Positions 1 to 7,986 are shown, counted from the stretch's first letter. The stretch is DNA of 64,000 nt from Belnapia arida (GCF_016773205.1 NZ_JAETWB010000001.1:1240001-1304000); one strand, 5' to 3'. Numbers and translations are program-made. Notes: a model not told the origin generated them from the sequence alone.

Positions 1-222
1 GGACGCCGCGCAGCGCCGCATGCACCTGGCGCCGGTCGCCGATATCGACCAGTCGCAGGGCTTCACCGGCGGCCAGCAGGTCGGCGGTGCCGACCCGCAG
101 GCCGGCGCGGCGCAGCAGGCGGCCGAAGGCAAGCAGGTTGCCCGCCAGCGCCCCGCGGCCGGCGCCGATGCCGGCGCTGGCGAGCTGCATCGCCTGGCCA
201 AGATTGCCCGGCATATCGCTCA
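1..222 (-). CDS. CoxE-like VWA-domain protein, N-terminal part (cut by window edge)
   Basis: Only the first 74 codons are in the window; the gene continues past position 1. The product begins MSDMPGNLGQ and contains the stretch FGRLLRRAGLRVGTADLL, typical of the N-terminus of CoxE-family von Willebrand factor A proteins. These work with a MoxR/CoxD ATPase in metal insertion or maturation of CO dehydrogenase-type molybdoenzymes. The ATG lies 8 nt after the stop of the MoxR gene, so the two are co-transcribed in the order coxG-moxR-coxE. The MIDAS motif of the VWA domain lies outside the window and cannot be checked. The family call rests on the N-terminal signature and the gene order. Confidence 0.72.
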
Positions 223-230
223 TGCGAGGG

Positions 231-1130
231 TCACGCCGCCTTCGACTCGGCGACAAGCTTCGCCGCCTCGGCGCCCCGCAGCTTGGCGATGTCGTCCTGG
301 TATTTCAGCAGCACGCCGAGCGTCTCGTCGACCGCCGTGGGCTCCAGCTCGGTCGCGTCCAGCGCGGCGAGCGCGGAGGCCCAGTCGATGGTCTCGGCGA
401 CGCCGGGCAGCTTGAAGTATTCGCCGCCGCGCAGCCGCTGCACGAAGGCGACGACCTGGGCCGAGAGCGCCTCCGGCACATGCGGCGCGCGGATCCTGAG
501 GATGGCGCGCTCGCGGGCGGCGTCGGGGTAGTCGACCCAATGGTAGAGGCAGCGGCGGCGGATGGCGTCATGCACCTCGCGCGTGCGGTTGCTGGTGATG
601 ATGACGACGGGCGGGATGGCGGCCTTCACCGTGCCGAACTCCGGGATGGAGAGCTGGAAATCGGCCAGCAGCTCCAGCAGGAAGGCCTCGAACGGCTCGT
701 CGGCGCGGTCCAGCTCGTCGATCAGCAGCACCGCCGGCCCGCCCTCGGGGCTGAGGGCCTGGAGCAGCGGGCGCTCCTGGAGGAAGCGGCGGTCGTAGAT
801 GCCGCGCTCCAGCGCCTCGCGGTCCGTCGTCTCGCCACTCGCCTCGGCGAGGCGGATCGAGATCAGCTGCTTGGCGTGGTTCCACTCATAGGCCGCCGCG
901 CCGAGGTCGAGCCCGTCATAGCATTGCAGGCGGACCAGCCGGCGGGGCAGGCCGCCGGCCAGGACCTTGGCGATCTCGGTCTTGCCGGTGCCGGGCTCGC
1001 CCTCGAGGAAAAGCGGCCGGCCCATGCGGAGCGCGAGATGCACCGTGGTCGACAAGGCCCGGTCGGCGACATAGCCGCCGGCGGCGAGCAGCTGCTGGGT
1101 GGCCTCGACGCTCCCCGGGATGTCGCTCAC
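231..1130 (-). CDS. MoxR-family AAA+ ATPase (CoxD-like)
   Basis: A 299-aa AAA+ ATPase. The Walker A motif GEPGTGKT is at residues 44-51, Walker B VLLIDEL at about 134-140, and a sensor-1 region ITSNR at about 178-182. The length and motif order match the MoxR family, which pairs with VWA proteins as chaperone-like machines; in the cox system CoxD helps build the CO dehydrogenase active site. The start is GTG at 1130 and overlaps the coxG stop in a GTGA, implying translational coupling. The coxE-like gene follows 8 nt downstream. No coxM, coxS or coxL structural genes are in view, so the client enzyme is unknown and could be any xanthine-oxidase-family hydroxylase. Confidence 0.88.
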   Translation of the reverse strand: MSDIPGSVEATQQLLAAGGYVADRALSTTVHLALRMGRPLFLEGEPGTGKTEIAKVLAGGLPRRLVRLQCYDGLDLGAAAYEWNHAKQLISIRLAEASGETTDREALERGIYDRRFLQERPLLQALSPEGGPAVLLIDELDRADEPFEAFLLELLADFQLSIPEFGTVKAAIPPVVIITSNRTREVHDAIRRRCLYHWVDYPDAARERAILRIRAPHVPEALSAQVVAFVQRLRGGEYFKLPGVAETIDWASALAALDATELEPTAVDETLGVLLKYQDDIAKLRGAEAAKLVAESKAA

Positions 1131-1900
1131 AGGAAGAGCAGCGCCAGGATGATCAGCATCGCCGCGCAGCCGCCCCAGAATTGCAGCGGCAGGCCGAAGG
1201 GCTGGAAGGAGCCGAGCAGGCGGAGCGGCTGCACCGCCACCGGGTCGACCGGGCGCGGGTTGGGGCGGTGGACCGGCTTGCCGGCTGCGCTCGGCCCGTC
1301 GGCGCCGTGTTGGGTGAGGGGACCAGGGCCGCCGGCATCGCGCAGGTATTCCGTGTCCGTCCCGGCCATGGCGGGGGCGCGGATCTCGGCGCTGGCGGCG
1401 GCGGGCTCCGCCATGGCCGGCGCGGGGGCGGGGGCGGGTGCCGCCTCCGGCTCGGGCGCCGGGGTCAGCTGGGCGGCGAAGCGGTTGAAGAACTGGTCAG
1501 CCATCTGCTTCGCGGTGCTGTCGATCAGCCGCCCGCCGAGCTGGGCCATCTTGCCGCCAACCTGGGCCTTCACGTTGTAGGTGAGCAGGGTCTCGGAGGG
1601 GCCGAGCTCCTCCAGCGCGACATCGGCGCCACCCTTGGCGAACCCCATGGCGCCGCCATTGCCCTCGCCGCTGATGGTGTAGCTGGCGGGCGGGTTGAGG
1701 TTTTCGAGCTTCACCTTGCCGCCGAACTTGGCCGACATCGGCCCGAGCTTCAGCGCCACCTTGGCCTGGAACTGGTCGTCGCCGACCCGCTCGACCGATT
1801 CGCAGCCGGGGATGGAGGCCTGCAGGACCTGCGGGTCGTTCAGGGCTTCCCAGACTTGCTGGCGCGGCGCGGGGATGCGCCGCTCGCCGGTCATTTCCAT
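1127..1900 (-). CDS. coxG: CoxG-like SRPBCC protein with C-terminal membrane anchor
   Basis: A 257-aa protein. Residues 1 to about 150 form an SRPBCC/START-like domain that opens MEMTGERRIPAPRQQVWEAL, typical of CO dehydrogenase subunit G (CoxG). A low-complexity Ala/Pro/Glu linker follows, and the last 20 or so residues are hydrophobic (CAAMLIILALLFL), a likely tail anchor. CoxG is thought to recruit or anchor the CO dehydrogenase-type enzyme at the membrane. I chose ATG 1900 because a longer in-frame extension to 2002 has no domain content and an SD-like GGAGACACGC precedes 1900. This is the first gene of a coxG-moxR-coxE operon. It overlaps moxR by 4 nt. Confidence 0.85.
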   Translation of the reverse strand: MEMTGERRIPAPRQQVWEALNDPQVLQASIPGCESVERVGDDQFQAKVALKLGPMSAKFGGKVKLENLNPPASYTISGEGNGGAMGFAKGGADVALEELGPSETLLTYNVKAQVGGKMAQLGGRLIDSTAKQMADQFFNRFAAQLTPAPEPEAAPAPAPAPAMAEPAAASAEIRAPAMAGTDTEYLRDAGGPGPLTQHGADGPSAAGKPVHRPNPRPVDPVAVQPLRLLGSFQPFGLPLQFWGGCAAMLIILALLFL

Positions 1901-1950
1901 GCGTGTCTCCTGGGTTTTCGCGGACCTTAGTGGCCGGGCCGGGTGAGGGG

Positions 1951-1982
1951 AACCCCACCCCGTATCGGTCCGGGTGGGGGTT
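1951..1982. promoter_or_regulatory. Inverted repeat in the coxG/prpB divergent intergenic region
   Basis: The 360-nt gap between the divergent starts of coxG (1900) and prpB (2261) holds one clear structure. AACCCCACCC (1951-1960) and GGGTGGGGGTT (1972-1982) are reverse complements apart from one extra G, separated by 11 nt. No gene ends here, so a terminator is unlikely; an operator for one of the divergent genes, or the base of a leader hairpin, fits better. The rest of the gap (1983-2260) is GC-rich and I see no convincing promoter, RNA or small gene in it. Confidence 0.4.
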
Positions 1983-2260
1983 CGTTCAATGCCTGGGGGC
2001 AACGCGGGGCAATCGGGCCGGGTTCAAACTCTGGCGGCGGAGATGGCCTGGCCCAGGAAGGTCGGGGTATGGCGGGGGCGGATGGCGGAGGGGCGCGGCC
2101 CCTGGCCTCACTGTCCGGTGGAGCTATTCCCGTGGGGGGCCGGCAGCCCTCGTTGAGGCGCGGGGGTGCGGATGCCGGGCTATTGCGGCTGGGCGGTTGC
2201 CTTTCTCGTCCCGACCTTCATCTTGGCGACCTTCGTCTTCTTCCGCTGAGGAACCGTCCC

Positions 2261-3196
2261 ATGCCCTACGTCATCGGCGCCGACAACCCGGAGGAGCCCG
2301 CCGGCCATCGCTTCGCCCGGCTGCTGGAGCGGAAGCAGATCCTCCAGCTGCCCGGCGCGCATAACGGCATGGCGGGGCTGCTCGCCAAAAAGGCGGGGTT
2401 CGAGGGGCTCTATCTCTCGGGGGCGGCAATGACGCTGTCGATGGGCATCCCGGATCTCGGGATGATCACGGTGGACGAGGTCGCCTTCCATATCCGGCAG
2501 ATCGCCCGCGCGACCGCGCTGCCGCTGCTGGTCGATGGCGATACCGGCTATGGCGAAGCGCTGAACGTCATGCATATGGTCCGCACCTTCGAGGATGCCG
2601 GCGCCGCCGCGGTGCATCTCGAGGACCAGCTGCTGCCGAAGAAATGCGGCCATCTGAACGACAAGAAGATGGCGGACGCGCATGACATGGCGGCGAAGGT
2701 CGCGGCGGCGCGGAAGGCGCGGCGGCATCTCTACATCATCGCCCGCACGGACGCCGCCGCGAGCGAGGGGATGGATGGGGCGCTGGCGCGGGCCAAGCTC
2801 TATCTCGACAGCGGGGCGGATGCGATCTTCCCCGAGGCGCTGAACAGCCGGGAGATGTTCACCGAATTCTCGCGCCGCATCCGGGCCGAGGGCTACCCGG
2901 AGGTGAAGCTGCTGGCGAACATGACGGAGTTCGGCCGCACGCCCTTCTTCACCGCGCAGGAGTTCGAGGAGATGGGCTACCAGATGGTGATCTGGCCGGT
3001 CTCCGCCGCGCGCGTCGCCAACAAGGCGATGGAGGAGCTGTTCCAGTCGATCCGAGAGAATGGCGGGACGCACAAGCTGGTCGACAGGATGCAGACGCGG
3101 GCGGAGCTGTATGACGTCATCAACCTGCATGCCTATGAGGCGCTGGACAGCAGCCTGATCCAGACCGTCGTCCCGACGGCGATGCCGCAACGCTAA
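2261..3196 (+). CDS. prpB: Isocitrate lyase/PEP mutase superfamily protein, methylisocitrate lyase-like
   Basis: A 311-aa TIM-barrel enzyme. The metal-binding strand VDGDTGYG is at residues 91-98 and the catalytic loop KKCGH at 127-131, with the Cys expected of lyases in this family. Methylisocitrate lyase splits 2-methylisocitrate into pyruvate and succinate in the methylcitrate cycle of propionate use; close relatives are oxaloacetate decarboxylases and carboxyvinyl-carboxyphosphonate mutases. The usual partners prpC and prpD/acnD are not adjacent, so the exact substrate is not settled and prpB is the family name rather than a proven role. I chose ATG 2261 because the protein starts in register with the family; upstream in-frame codons lack domain content. 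An LLM-class flavoprotein follows 12 nt after the stop. Confidence 0.8.
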   Translation: MPYVIGADNPEEPAGHRFARLLERKQILQLPGAHNGMAGLLAKKAGFEGLYLSGAAMTLSMGIPDLGMITVDEVAFHIRQIARATALPLLVDGDTGYGEALNVMHMVRTFEDAGAAAVHLEDQLLPKKCGHLNDKKMADAHDMAAKVAAARKARRHLYIIARTDAAASEGMDGALARAKLYLDSGADAIFPEALNSREMFTEFSRRIRAEGYPEVKLLANMTEFGRTPFFTAQEFEEMGYQMVIWPVSAARVANKAMEELFQSIRENGGTHKLVDRMQTRAELYDVINLHAYEALDSSLIQTVVPTAMPQR

Positions 3197-3208
3197 GGGG
3201 TGAGCACC

Positions 3209-4042
3209 ATGCGCACGGGCGTCTTCTACTTCCCGACGGAATACGGGATCGAGACCGGGGAGCTGGCCCGGGCGCTGGAGGAGCGGGGCTTCGACTCGCT
3301 CTTCCTCTGCGAGCATACGCATATCCCGGTCAGCCGGCGCTCGCCCTTCCCGGGCGGGGGCGAGCTGCCGAAGCGGTACAAGCACACGCATGATCCCTTC
3401 GTCGCGCTGAGCTTCGCGGCGGCGGCGACGAAGACACTGCTGCTCGGCACCGGCGTCTGCCTGGTGCCGCAGCGGGACCCGATCATCACCGCCAAGTCCG
3501 TCGCCAGCCTCGACCGGCTCTCGGGCGGGCGGTTCCTGTTCGGCGTCGGCGGCGGGTGGAATGTCGAGGAGATGGAGAACCACGGCGCCCGCTATCCGAC
3601 GCGCTTCAGGCTGATGGAGGAGCGCATCCGGGCGATGCAGGCGCTCTGGACGGAGGAGGAGGCGAGCTTCCATGGGGAGTTCGTCGATTTCGATCCGGTC
3701 TGGTGCTACCCGAAGCCGGTGCAGCGGCCGCATCCGCCGGTGCTGCTCGGCGGCGAGACGGATTATACGCTGAAGCGGGTCGCGGCCTTCTGCCAGGGCT
3801 GGTTTCCGCGGGCGGGTGGCGATTTCGACCCCAAGGTCGCGCGCGAGCGGCTGCGGCGGGTGGCGGAGGGGGCGGGGCGGGATCCCGCGAGCCTTTCCAT
3901 CACCGTCTTCCGGGCGCCGCCGGAGGCCGGGAAGCTCGCCGCTTACGGCGAGGCGGGGATCGAGCGGGTGCTGCTGGAGGTGCCGGACCTCGACCGCGAC
4001 GGCATCCTCCGCCGGCTCGACGAGCTGGCGCCGCTGGTCTGA
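3209..4042 (+). CDS. LLM-class (luciferase-like) flavin-dependent oxidoreductase
   Basis: A 277-aa bacterial luciferase-like TIM barrel of the TIGR03619 type. Family hallmarks are the N-terminal MRTGVFYFPTEYG strand, the CEHTHIPVSRRSPFPGGG loop, the LLGTGVCLVPQRDP strand and the GRFLFGVGGGWNVEE flavin-phosphate loop. It probably uses FMN or F420 to oxidise an unknown substrate. The SD AAGGGG at 3195-3200 sits 8 nt before ATG 3209, which is why I prefer it to the in-frame GTG at 3200. It lies 12 nt after prpB and is likely in the same transcript. Confidence 0.85.
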   Translation: MRTGVFYFPTEYGIETGELARALEERGFDSLFLCEHTHIPVSRRSPFPGGGELPKRYKHTHDPFVALSFAAAATKTLLLGTGVCLVPQRDPIITAKSVASLDRLSGGRFLFGVGGGWNVEEMENHGARYPTRFRLMEERIRAMQALWTEEEASFHGEFVDFDPVWCYPKPVQRPHPPVLLGGETDYTLKRVAAFCQGWFPRAGGDFDPKVARERLRRVAEGAGRDPASLSITVFRAPPEAGKLAAYGEAGIERVLLEVPDLDRDGILRRLDELAPLV

Positions 4043-4076
4043 GGGAACCCGGGCGGGGGCGGGGCATTCGCCCCGT

Positions 4077-4322
4077 ATGCCCTCGCTCGACCCCGAAGAA
4101 GGCGATGCGATCCGCCAGGCCCTCGGCCTCGATCGCGCCGCCAGGCCCTATCGCAACCACTACCCCGCCCCGGGCGACGATCCGGTCGCCGGGCGGCTGG
4201 TCGAGCGCGGGCTGATGGAGCGCGGCGCCGCCACGCCGGCGGGGCTGGTGCTGTTCCAGGTGACGGAGGCGGGCGCACGGCAGGTCGGCGCCCGGCTGCC
4301 GGAGGCGGAGGCAGGGCGCTGA
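4077..4322 (+). CDS. Small hypothetical protein (81 aa)
   Basis: An 81-aa soluble reading frame beginning MPSLDPEEGDAIRQALGL and ending EAEAGR. The middle reads GRLVERGLMERGAATPAGLVLFQVTEAGARQVG, which resembles the winged-helix ending of phage-like or DUF-type small proteins, where 'VTEAG' closes a helix-turn-helix. I do not recognise a named family. It has in-frame ATG at 4077 after the hairpin-like GGGGCATTCGCCCC (4061-4074), and it sits between the LLM enzyme and the NIPSNAP gene on the same strand. Coding is supported by the position in a co-directional gap and a natural composition, not by homology. Confidence 0.55.
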   Translation: MPSLDPEEGDAIRQALGLDRAARPYRNHYPAPGDDPVAGRLVERGLMERGAATPAGLVLFQVTEAGARQVGARLPEAEAGR

Positions 4323-4387
4323 CCGCGGATTGACCGCGGCGCCTGGACATGCGGCACTCCGCCCATCCTGACGGGAGGGAAGAGCCC

Positions 4388-5068
4388 ATGTTCCTCGAGC
4401 AACGCATCTACACCATGCATCCGGGCAAGCTGCCCGCCTGGCTGGCGCTCTACCGCGACATCGGCGGCCCGGCCTCTTCCCGCACGCTGACGCCGCTGAT
4501 CGGCATGTTCACCGTCGAATTCGGCCAGATCAACCGCGTCCTCTTCGTCCGCGGCTTCGACGACATCGACGAGCGCGAGCGCGGCATGGGCCGGCGCGAC
4601 GCCGACCCGGAATGGCAGCGCTTCCTCAAGGAGGGGCGCGACAGCGGCGCGCTGATGGCGCAGGAAGCGAAGCTGCTGAAGACCGTGCCCTTCTCCCCCC
4701 TGCAGAAGGTCGGCCAGCCCTTCGAGCGCAAGATCGAGGGCGGGGAGATGTGGGTCGACCATCGCACCTACGACTTCCACCCCGGCAAGGCGCAGGCCTG
4801 GATCGACGCCTATCGCGACCTCGGCAAGCCGGTGCAGGACCGGCTGCTCGGCCAGCTGCTCTGGTTCGCCGTGACCGAATGCGGGCCGATCAACCAGGCC
4901 GTCTTCGCCTGGGCCTACAGCTCGCTCGGCGACCGGGACAAGCGGCGGACGGCGATGGCGGCCGACCCCGGCTGGGCGGAGTTCCAGAAGGCGACAGCGC
5001 CGCTCGGCGCGCTGAAGCAGCAGACCACGATGGTGCTGAAGCCCACCCCCTTCTCCCCGATCCGCTGA
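4388..5068 (+). CDS. NIPSNAP family protein with duplicated domain
   Basis: A 226-aa protein made of two similar halves. The first begins EQRIYTMHPGKLPAWLALYRD and the second, about 120 residues later, HRTYDFHPGKAQAWIDAYRD. Each half is a NIPSNAP-type ferredoxin-like (dimeric alpha/beta barrel) unit, so one chain can make a pseudo-dimer. The family's biochemical role is unclear; bacterial members often sit beside catabolic genes. ATG 4388 follows GGGAGGGAAGAG, a strong SD. The ABC-transporter binding protein starts 10 nt after its stop, which suggests co-transcription. Confidence 0.85.
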   Translation: MFLEQRIYTMHPGKLPAWLALYRDIGGPASSRTLTPLIGMFTVEFGQINRVLFVRGFDDIDERERGMGRRDADPEWQRFLKEGRDSGALMAQEAKLLKTVPFSPLQKVGQPFERKIEGGEMWVDHRTYDFHPGKAQAWIDAYRDLGKPVQDRLLGQLLWFAVTECGPINQAVFAWAYSSLGDRDKRRTAMAADPGWAEFQKATAPLGALKQQTTMVLKPTPFSPIR

Positions 5069-5078
5069 GGCCCGGACC

Positions 5079-6092
5079 ATGTTGAAAAGGATACTGGCCG
5101 GCGTGGCCCTCGCGCTCGGCCTCACCGGTGCTGCGGAGGCGGGGCAGACCTTCGACGCGGTCAAGGCCCGCGGCGTGCTCAACTGCGGCGTCAATGTCGG
5201 CATTGCCGGCTTCTCGTTGCCCGACAGCCAGGGCACCTGGCGGGGAATGGATGCCGATCTCTGCCGCGGCCTCGCCGCCGCGCTCTTCGGCGACCCGGCC
5301 AAGGTGCGCTTCGCGCCGCTTACGGCGGTGCAGCGCTTCACCGCGCTGCAATCGGGCGAGATCGACGTGCTGATCCGCCAGACGACGCTGACCATGACGC
5401 GCGACACCTCGCTCGGCCTGCGGATGGTCGCGGTCAACCTCTATGACGGCCATGGCTTCATGGTGCGGAAGGATGCGGCCATCACCGAGTCGAAGGGGAT
5501 GGATGGCATGACCATCTGCCTCTCGCCGGGGACGACGAACGAGCTGGTGACGACGGACTGGTTCCGCGCCAACAACCTGCGCTTCACGCCGCTGCTGCAG
5601 GAGCGGATGCAGGACAATGCGACGGCGCTGCAATCCGGCCGGTGCGACGCCATCGGCACGGATGCGACGCAGCTCGCGGCGCTGCGCAGCCAGTTCACCA
5701 ATCCGGCCAATTTCGTGATCCTGCCGGAGCGGTTCAGCAAGGAGCCCTATGGGCCGGTGGTGCGGCGCGACGACCAGGAATGGTTCGACGTGGTGCGCTG
5801 GACGCTCTCGGCGCTGATCCAGGCGGAGGAGCTCGGCGTCAACAGCGGCAACCTCGAGCAGATGAAGGGCAGCCCCAACCCGGAGATCCGGCGGCTGCTC
5901 GGCGTCGACCCGGTGCTCGGCAATTCGTTGAAGCTGGACCCGGCCTGGGCCGCCAATGCCATCAGGGCGATCGGGAACTACGGCGAGCTGTTCGACCGCA
6001 ATCTCGGGCCGCAAACGCCGATCGGGCTGGAGCGGGGGCTGAACCGGCTCTGGACCAATGGCGGGCTGATGTATTCCTGGCCGATGCGCTAG
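5079..6092 (+). CDS. Amino-acid ABC transporter periplasmic substrate-binding protein (AapJ-like)
   Basis: A 337-aa family 3 solute-binding protein. It has a Sec signal peptide of about 22 residues (MLKRILAGVALALGLTGAAEA) followed by TFDAVKARGVLNCGVN, the standard opening of AapJ/BztA-type general L-amino-acid binding proteins. The segments GMDADLCRGLAAALFGD and RFTALQSGEIDVLIRQTT are also family hallmarks. It binds amino acids in the periplasm for a membrane permease, but no permease (aapQM) or ATPase (aapP) gene is adjacent, so it is an orphan that either feeds a transporter encoded elsewhere or acts with the NIPSNAP protein upstream. A stem-loop follows the stop. Confidence 0.88.
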   Translation: MLKRILAGVALALGLTGAAEAGQTFDAVKARGVLNCGVNVGIAGFSLPDSQGTWRGMDADLCRGLAAALFGDPAKVRFAPLTAVQRFTALQSGEIDVLIRQTTLTMTRDTSLGLRMVAVNLYDGHGFMVRKDAAITESKGMDGMTICLSPGTTNELVTTDWFRANNLRFTPLLQERMQDNATALQSGRCDAIGTDATQLAALRSQFTNPANFVILPERFSKEPYGPVVRRDDQEWFDVVRWTLSALIQAEELGVNSGNLEQMKGSPNPEIRRLLGVDPVLGNSLKLDPAWAANAIRAIGNYGELFDRNLGPQTPIGLERGLNRLWTNGGLMYSWPMR

Positions 6093-6099
6093 GCGAGAT

Positions 6100-6122
6100 G
6101 GGGAGGCGGTGCCCGCCTCTCC
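6100..6122 (+). terminator. Stem-loop after the ABC binding-protein gene
   Basis: GGGGAGGCGG (6100-6109) can pair with CCGCCTCTCC (6113-6122) across a 3-nt loop, giving 10 bp with one G-U pair. It lies 8 nt after the stop and before tRNA-Pro. There is no T-run, so it may be a hairpin terminator of the GC-rich type or an RNA 3' end stabiliser. Confidence 0.5.
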
Positions 6123-6164
6123 TGTTGCCGCGGGGCGGCGGACGGCCTAGTTTCCCGCCCAAGT

Positions 6165-6240
<76 letters not shown>

Positions 6241-6259
6241 CCTGCAACAAGGGTGCCCT

Positions 6260-6571
6260 ATGCCGCAGCTTGCCCGCATCTTCGTCATGACTCGCTCCCA
6301 CATGCAGTCCGGCCGCGGGCGTTCCCAGGGCTGGACCCTGGCCTATGAGCCGGGCGAGCGGCAGCGGCTGGACCCGCTGATGGGCTGGGCCGGCTCGGGC
6401 GACACCAATGCGCAGGTGAGCCTCAACTTCGACAGCAAGGAGGATGCGATCGCCTATGCCGAGGCGAACGGCATCCCCTACGAGGTCGAGGAGCCAAAGC
6501 CGGTCCGCATCAAGGCGAAGGTTTATGCGGACAACTTCCGCTTCGGCCGTCCCGAGAACTGGACGCACTGA
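6260..6571 (+). CDS. NADH dehydrogenase (complex I) accessory subunit, NDUFS4-like
   Basis: A 103-aa protein of the ETC complex I subunit family, the bacterial counterpart of mitochondrial NDUFS4 (18 kDa). Marks are MPQLARIFVMTRSHMQSGR at the start, the strand TLAYEPGE, the segment SLNFDSKEDAIAYAEANG and the C-terminal VYADNFRFGRPENWTH. The family is known mainly from alphaproteobacteria and mitochondria, where it stabilises the NADH-oxidising arm. It is away from any nuo operon here, as is usual. It is held between tRNA-Pro and tRNA-Arg and may be transcribed with them. Confidence 0.9.
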   Translation: MPQLARIFVMTRSHMQSGRGRSQGWTLAYEPGERQRLDPLMGWAGSGDTNAQVSLNFDSKEDAIAYAEANGIPYEVEEPKPVRIKAKVYADNFRFGRPENWTH

Positions 6572-6579
6572 ACCCGATT

Positions 6580-6656
6580 GCGCCCGTAGCTCAGCTGGAT
6601 AGAGCACGCGCCTTCTAAGCGTGTGGTCGTGGGTTCGAATCCCGCCGGGCGCGCCA
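6580..6656 (+). tRNA. tRNA-Arg (anticodon TCT)
   Basis: A 77-nt cloverleaf. The acceptor stem GCGCCCG pairs with CGGGCGC, with discriminator G and an encoded CCA at 6654-6656. The anticodon arm CGCGC-CTTCTAA-GCGTG places TCT at 34-36, with one G-T pair in the stem. It starts 9 nt after the NDUFS4-like stop. The convergent aldose epimerase gene ends 4 nt beyond. Confidence 0.95.
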
Positions 6657-6660
6657 CCCC

Positions 6661-7530
6661 CTACAGCAGCTCGACCGACCAGCCGGCGCGGAACTCGCCG
6701 CCGGGAGGGAGGGTGACGAGGCCGGGCTTGTCGGTGAATTCGCCGTCCCAGCCGAGCGGGCTGGCGAAGCCCTGCCAGGGCTCGATGCAGAGGAAGTCGG
6801 CCCCCCCAGGCTTCGACCAGAGGCCGAGATGGGGGAAGCCGGTGAAGGCGAAGCGGAGGCCGCTCCCGCCCCTTGGGCCGCCCTCGGCGCGGTATTCGAC
6901 GGCGCGGCTGTGCGGCTGGTCGAGAATCATGGCATCGGCTTCGAAGAGCGCGGGCGAGAGGGCGAGGCGGCGGCCCTCGATGGGGCTCGGCTGTGGCTCC
7001 GGGAGGAGGAGGCCGTCCTGCAGACGGCGGATAGGGGCGGGTTCGTCGGACTCGAAGCTGAGGGCATGGGGGCGGCCCTCGGCGCCGGGCAGCGGCCAGC
7101 GGAAGGCGGGATGGGCGCCGAGCGAGGCGGGCAGGGGCTCGGGGCCGGGGTTGGAGAGGCGGTAGTCGGCCGAGAGACGCCCGCCCGCGACGGCGTAGTG
7201 GATGTCGAGGGCGAAGGCGAAGGGGTAGGCGGCGTGGGTTTCCGCGCCGTCGGTGAGGCGGAAGGCGCAGCGGTCGGGCGCCTGGTCGATCAGAGTGAAG
7301 GTTCGGTCGCGGGCGAAGCCGTGCTGGCGCATGGGGTAGCGGCGGCCGGCATGGTTCAGGCCGTCGCCCGCGAGGCGGCCGACGATGGGGAAGAGCACCG
7401 GCGCATGGCGCGGCCAAGCGGGGCCGGCGTTCCAGAGGAATTCGCGGCCGGCGGCATCCCGCAATCGGCAAAGCTCGGCGCCCTCGGGCTTGATGGCGGC
7501 GGTGAGCGCGTCGCTGGCGATCTGGATCAT
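6661..7530 (-). CDS. Aldose 1-epimerase family protein
   Basis: A 289-aa beta-sandwich protein of the galactose mutarotase-like superfamily. Residues such as WPRHAPVLFPIVGRL near the N-terminus, PMRQHGFARDRTF with the conserved His, ASLGAHPAFRWPL with a second His, and LGLWSKPGGADFLCIEPW with the catalytic Glu near the C-terminus mark the LacX/YeaD-like branch. It likely interconverts anomers of a sugar or sugar phosphate. ATG 7530 overlaps the stop of the Lrp gene (ATGA), so the two form one operon. The pairing of an amino-acid regulator with a sugar mutarotase is functionally unexplained. Confidence 0.85.
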   Translation of the reverse strand: MIQIASDALTAAIKPEGAELCRLRDAAGREFLWNAGPAWPRHAPVLFPIVGRLAGDGLNHAGRRYPMRQHGFARDRTFTLIDQAPDRCAFRLTDGAETHAAYPFAFALDIHYAVAGGRLSADYRLSNPGPEPLPASLGAHPAFRWPLPGAEGRPHALSFESDEPAPIRRLQDGLLLPEPQPSPIEGRRLALSPALFEADAMILDQPHSRAVEYRAEGGPRGGSGLRFAFTGFPHLGLWSKPGGADFLCIEPWQGFASPLGWDGEFTDKPGLVTLPPGGEFRAGWSVELL

Positions 7531-7979
7531 GCGGTCCCCCGGATGACGGTGCGGATGGCGAAGCTCGACTGGATGCGGGCGACGCCCGGCATGCGCGACA
7601 GCGCCTCCTTGTGGATGCGTTCGTAATCCGCCGCGTCGCGCGCTTCCACCCGCAGCAGGTAGTCGGCGATGCCGGTCATCAGGTAGCACTCCCGCACCTC
7701 GGGGCAGCGGCGCACCGCCTCCTCGAAGCGCTTCAGGTGGTCGTCGGTCTGGCGGTCGAGGGTGATCTGCACGATCACCACCACCAGGTCGCGCGGTGCC
7801 GCCTCCTCGATCAGCGCGGTGTAGCCGCGGATGGTGCCGCGATGCTCCAGCAGCCGCACCCGGCGGAGGCAGGCGGAGGCGGAGAGGCCCACGGCCTCGG
7901 CCAGGTCGGCATTGCTCATCCGGCCATTGGCACGGAGCAGGCGGAGGATGGCGCGGTCGGTGTCGTCCAGGGTCTGCAT
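7527..7979 (-). CDS. Lrp/AsnC family transcriptional regulator
   Basis: A 150-aa Lrp/AsnC protein. An N-terminal winged helix (LDDTDRAILRLLRANGRMSNADLAEAVGLSASA, shown in part) covers about residues 3-60. A C-terminal ligand-binding RAM domain covers about 65-145 with the GIADYLLRVE strand. I chose ATG 7979 because it starts at the family's normal position and because an inverted repeat lies just upstream of it; ATG 8009 would add ten residues (MICVDFAENS). It is divergent from dadA, the classic arrangement for an Lrp-type activator of D-amino-acid catabolism (as with Lrp/DadR in proteobacteria). Its likely effector is an amino acid such as alanine. Confidence 0.88.
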   Translation of the reverse strand: MQTLDDTDRAILRLLRANGRMSNADLAEAVGLSASACLRRVRLLEHRGTIRGYTALIEEAAPRDLVVVIVQITLDRQTDDHLKRFEEAVRRCPEVRECYLMTGIADYLLRVEARDAADYERIHKEALSRMPGVARIQSSFAIRTVIRGTA

Positions 7980-7986
7980 CGAATTT

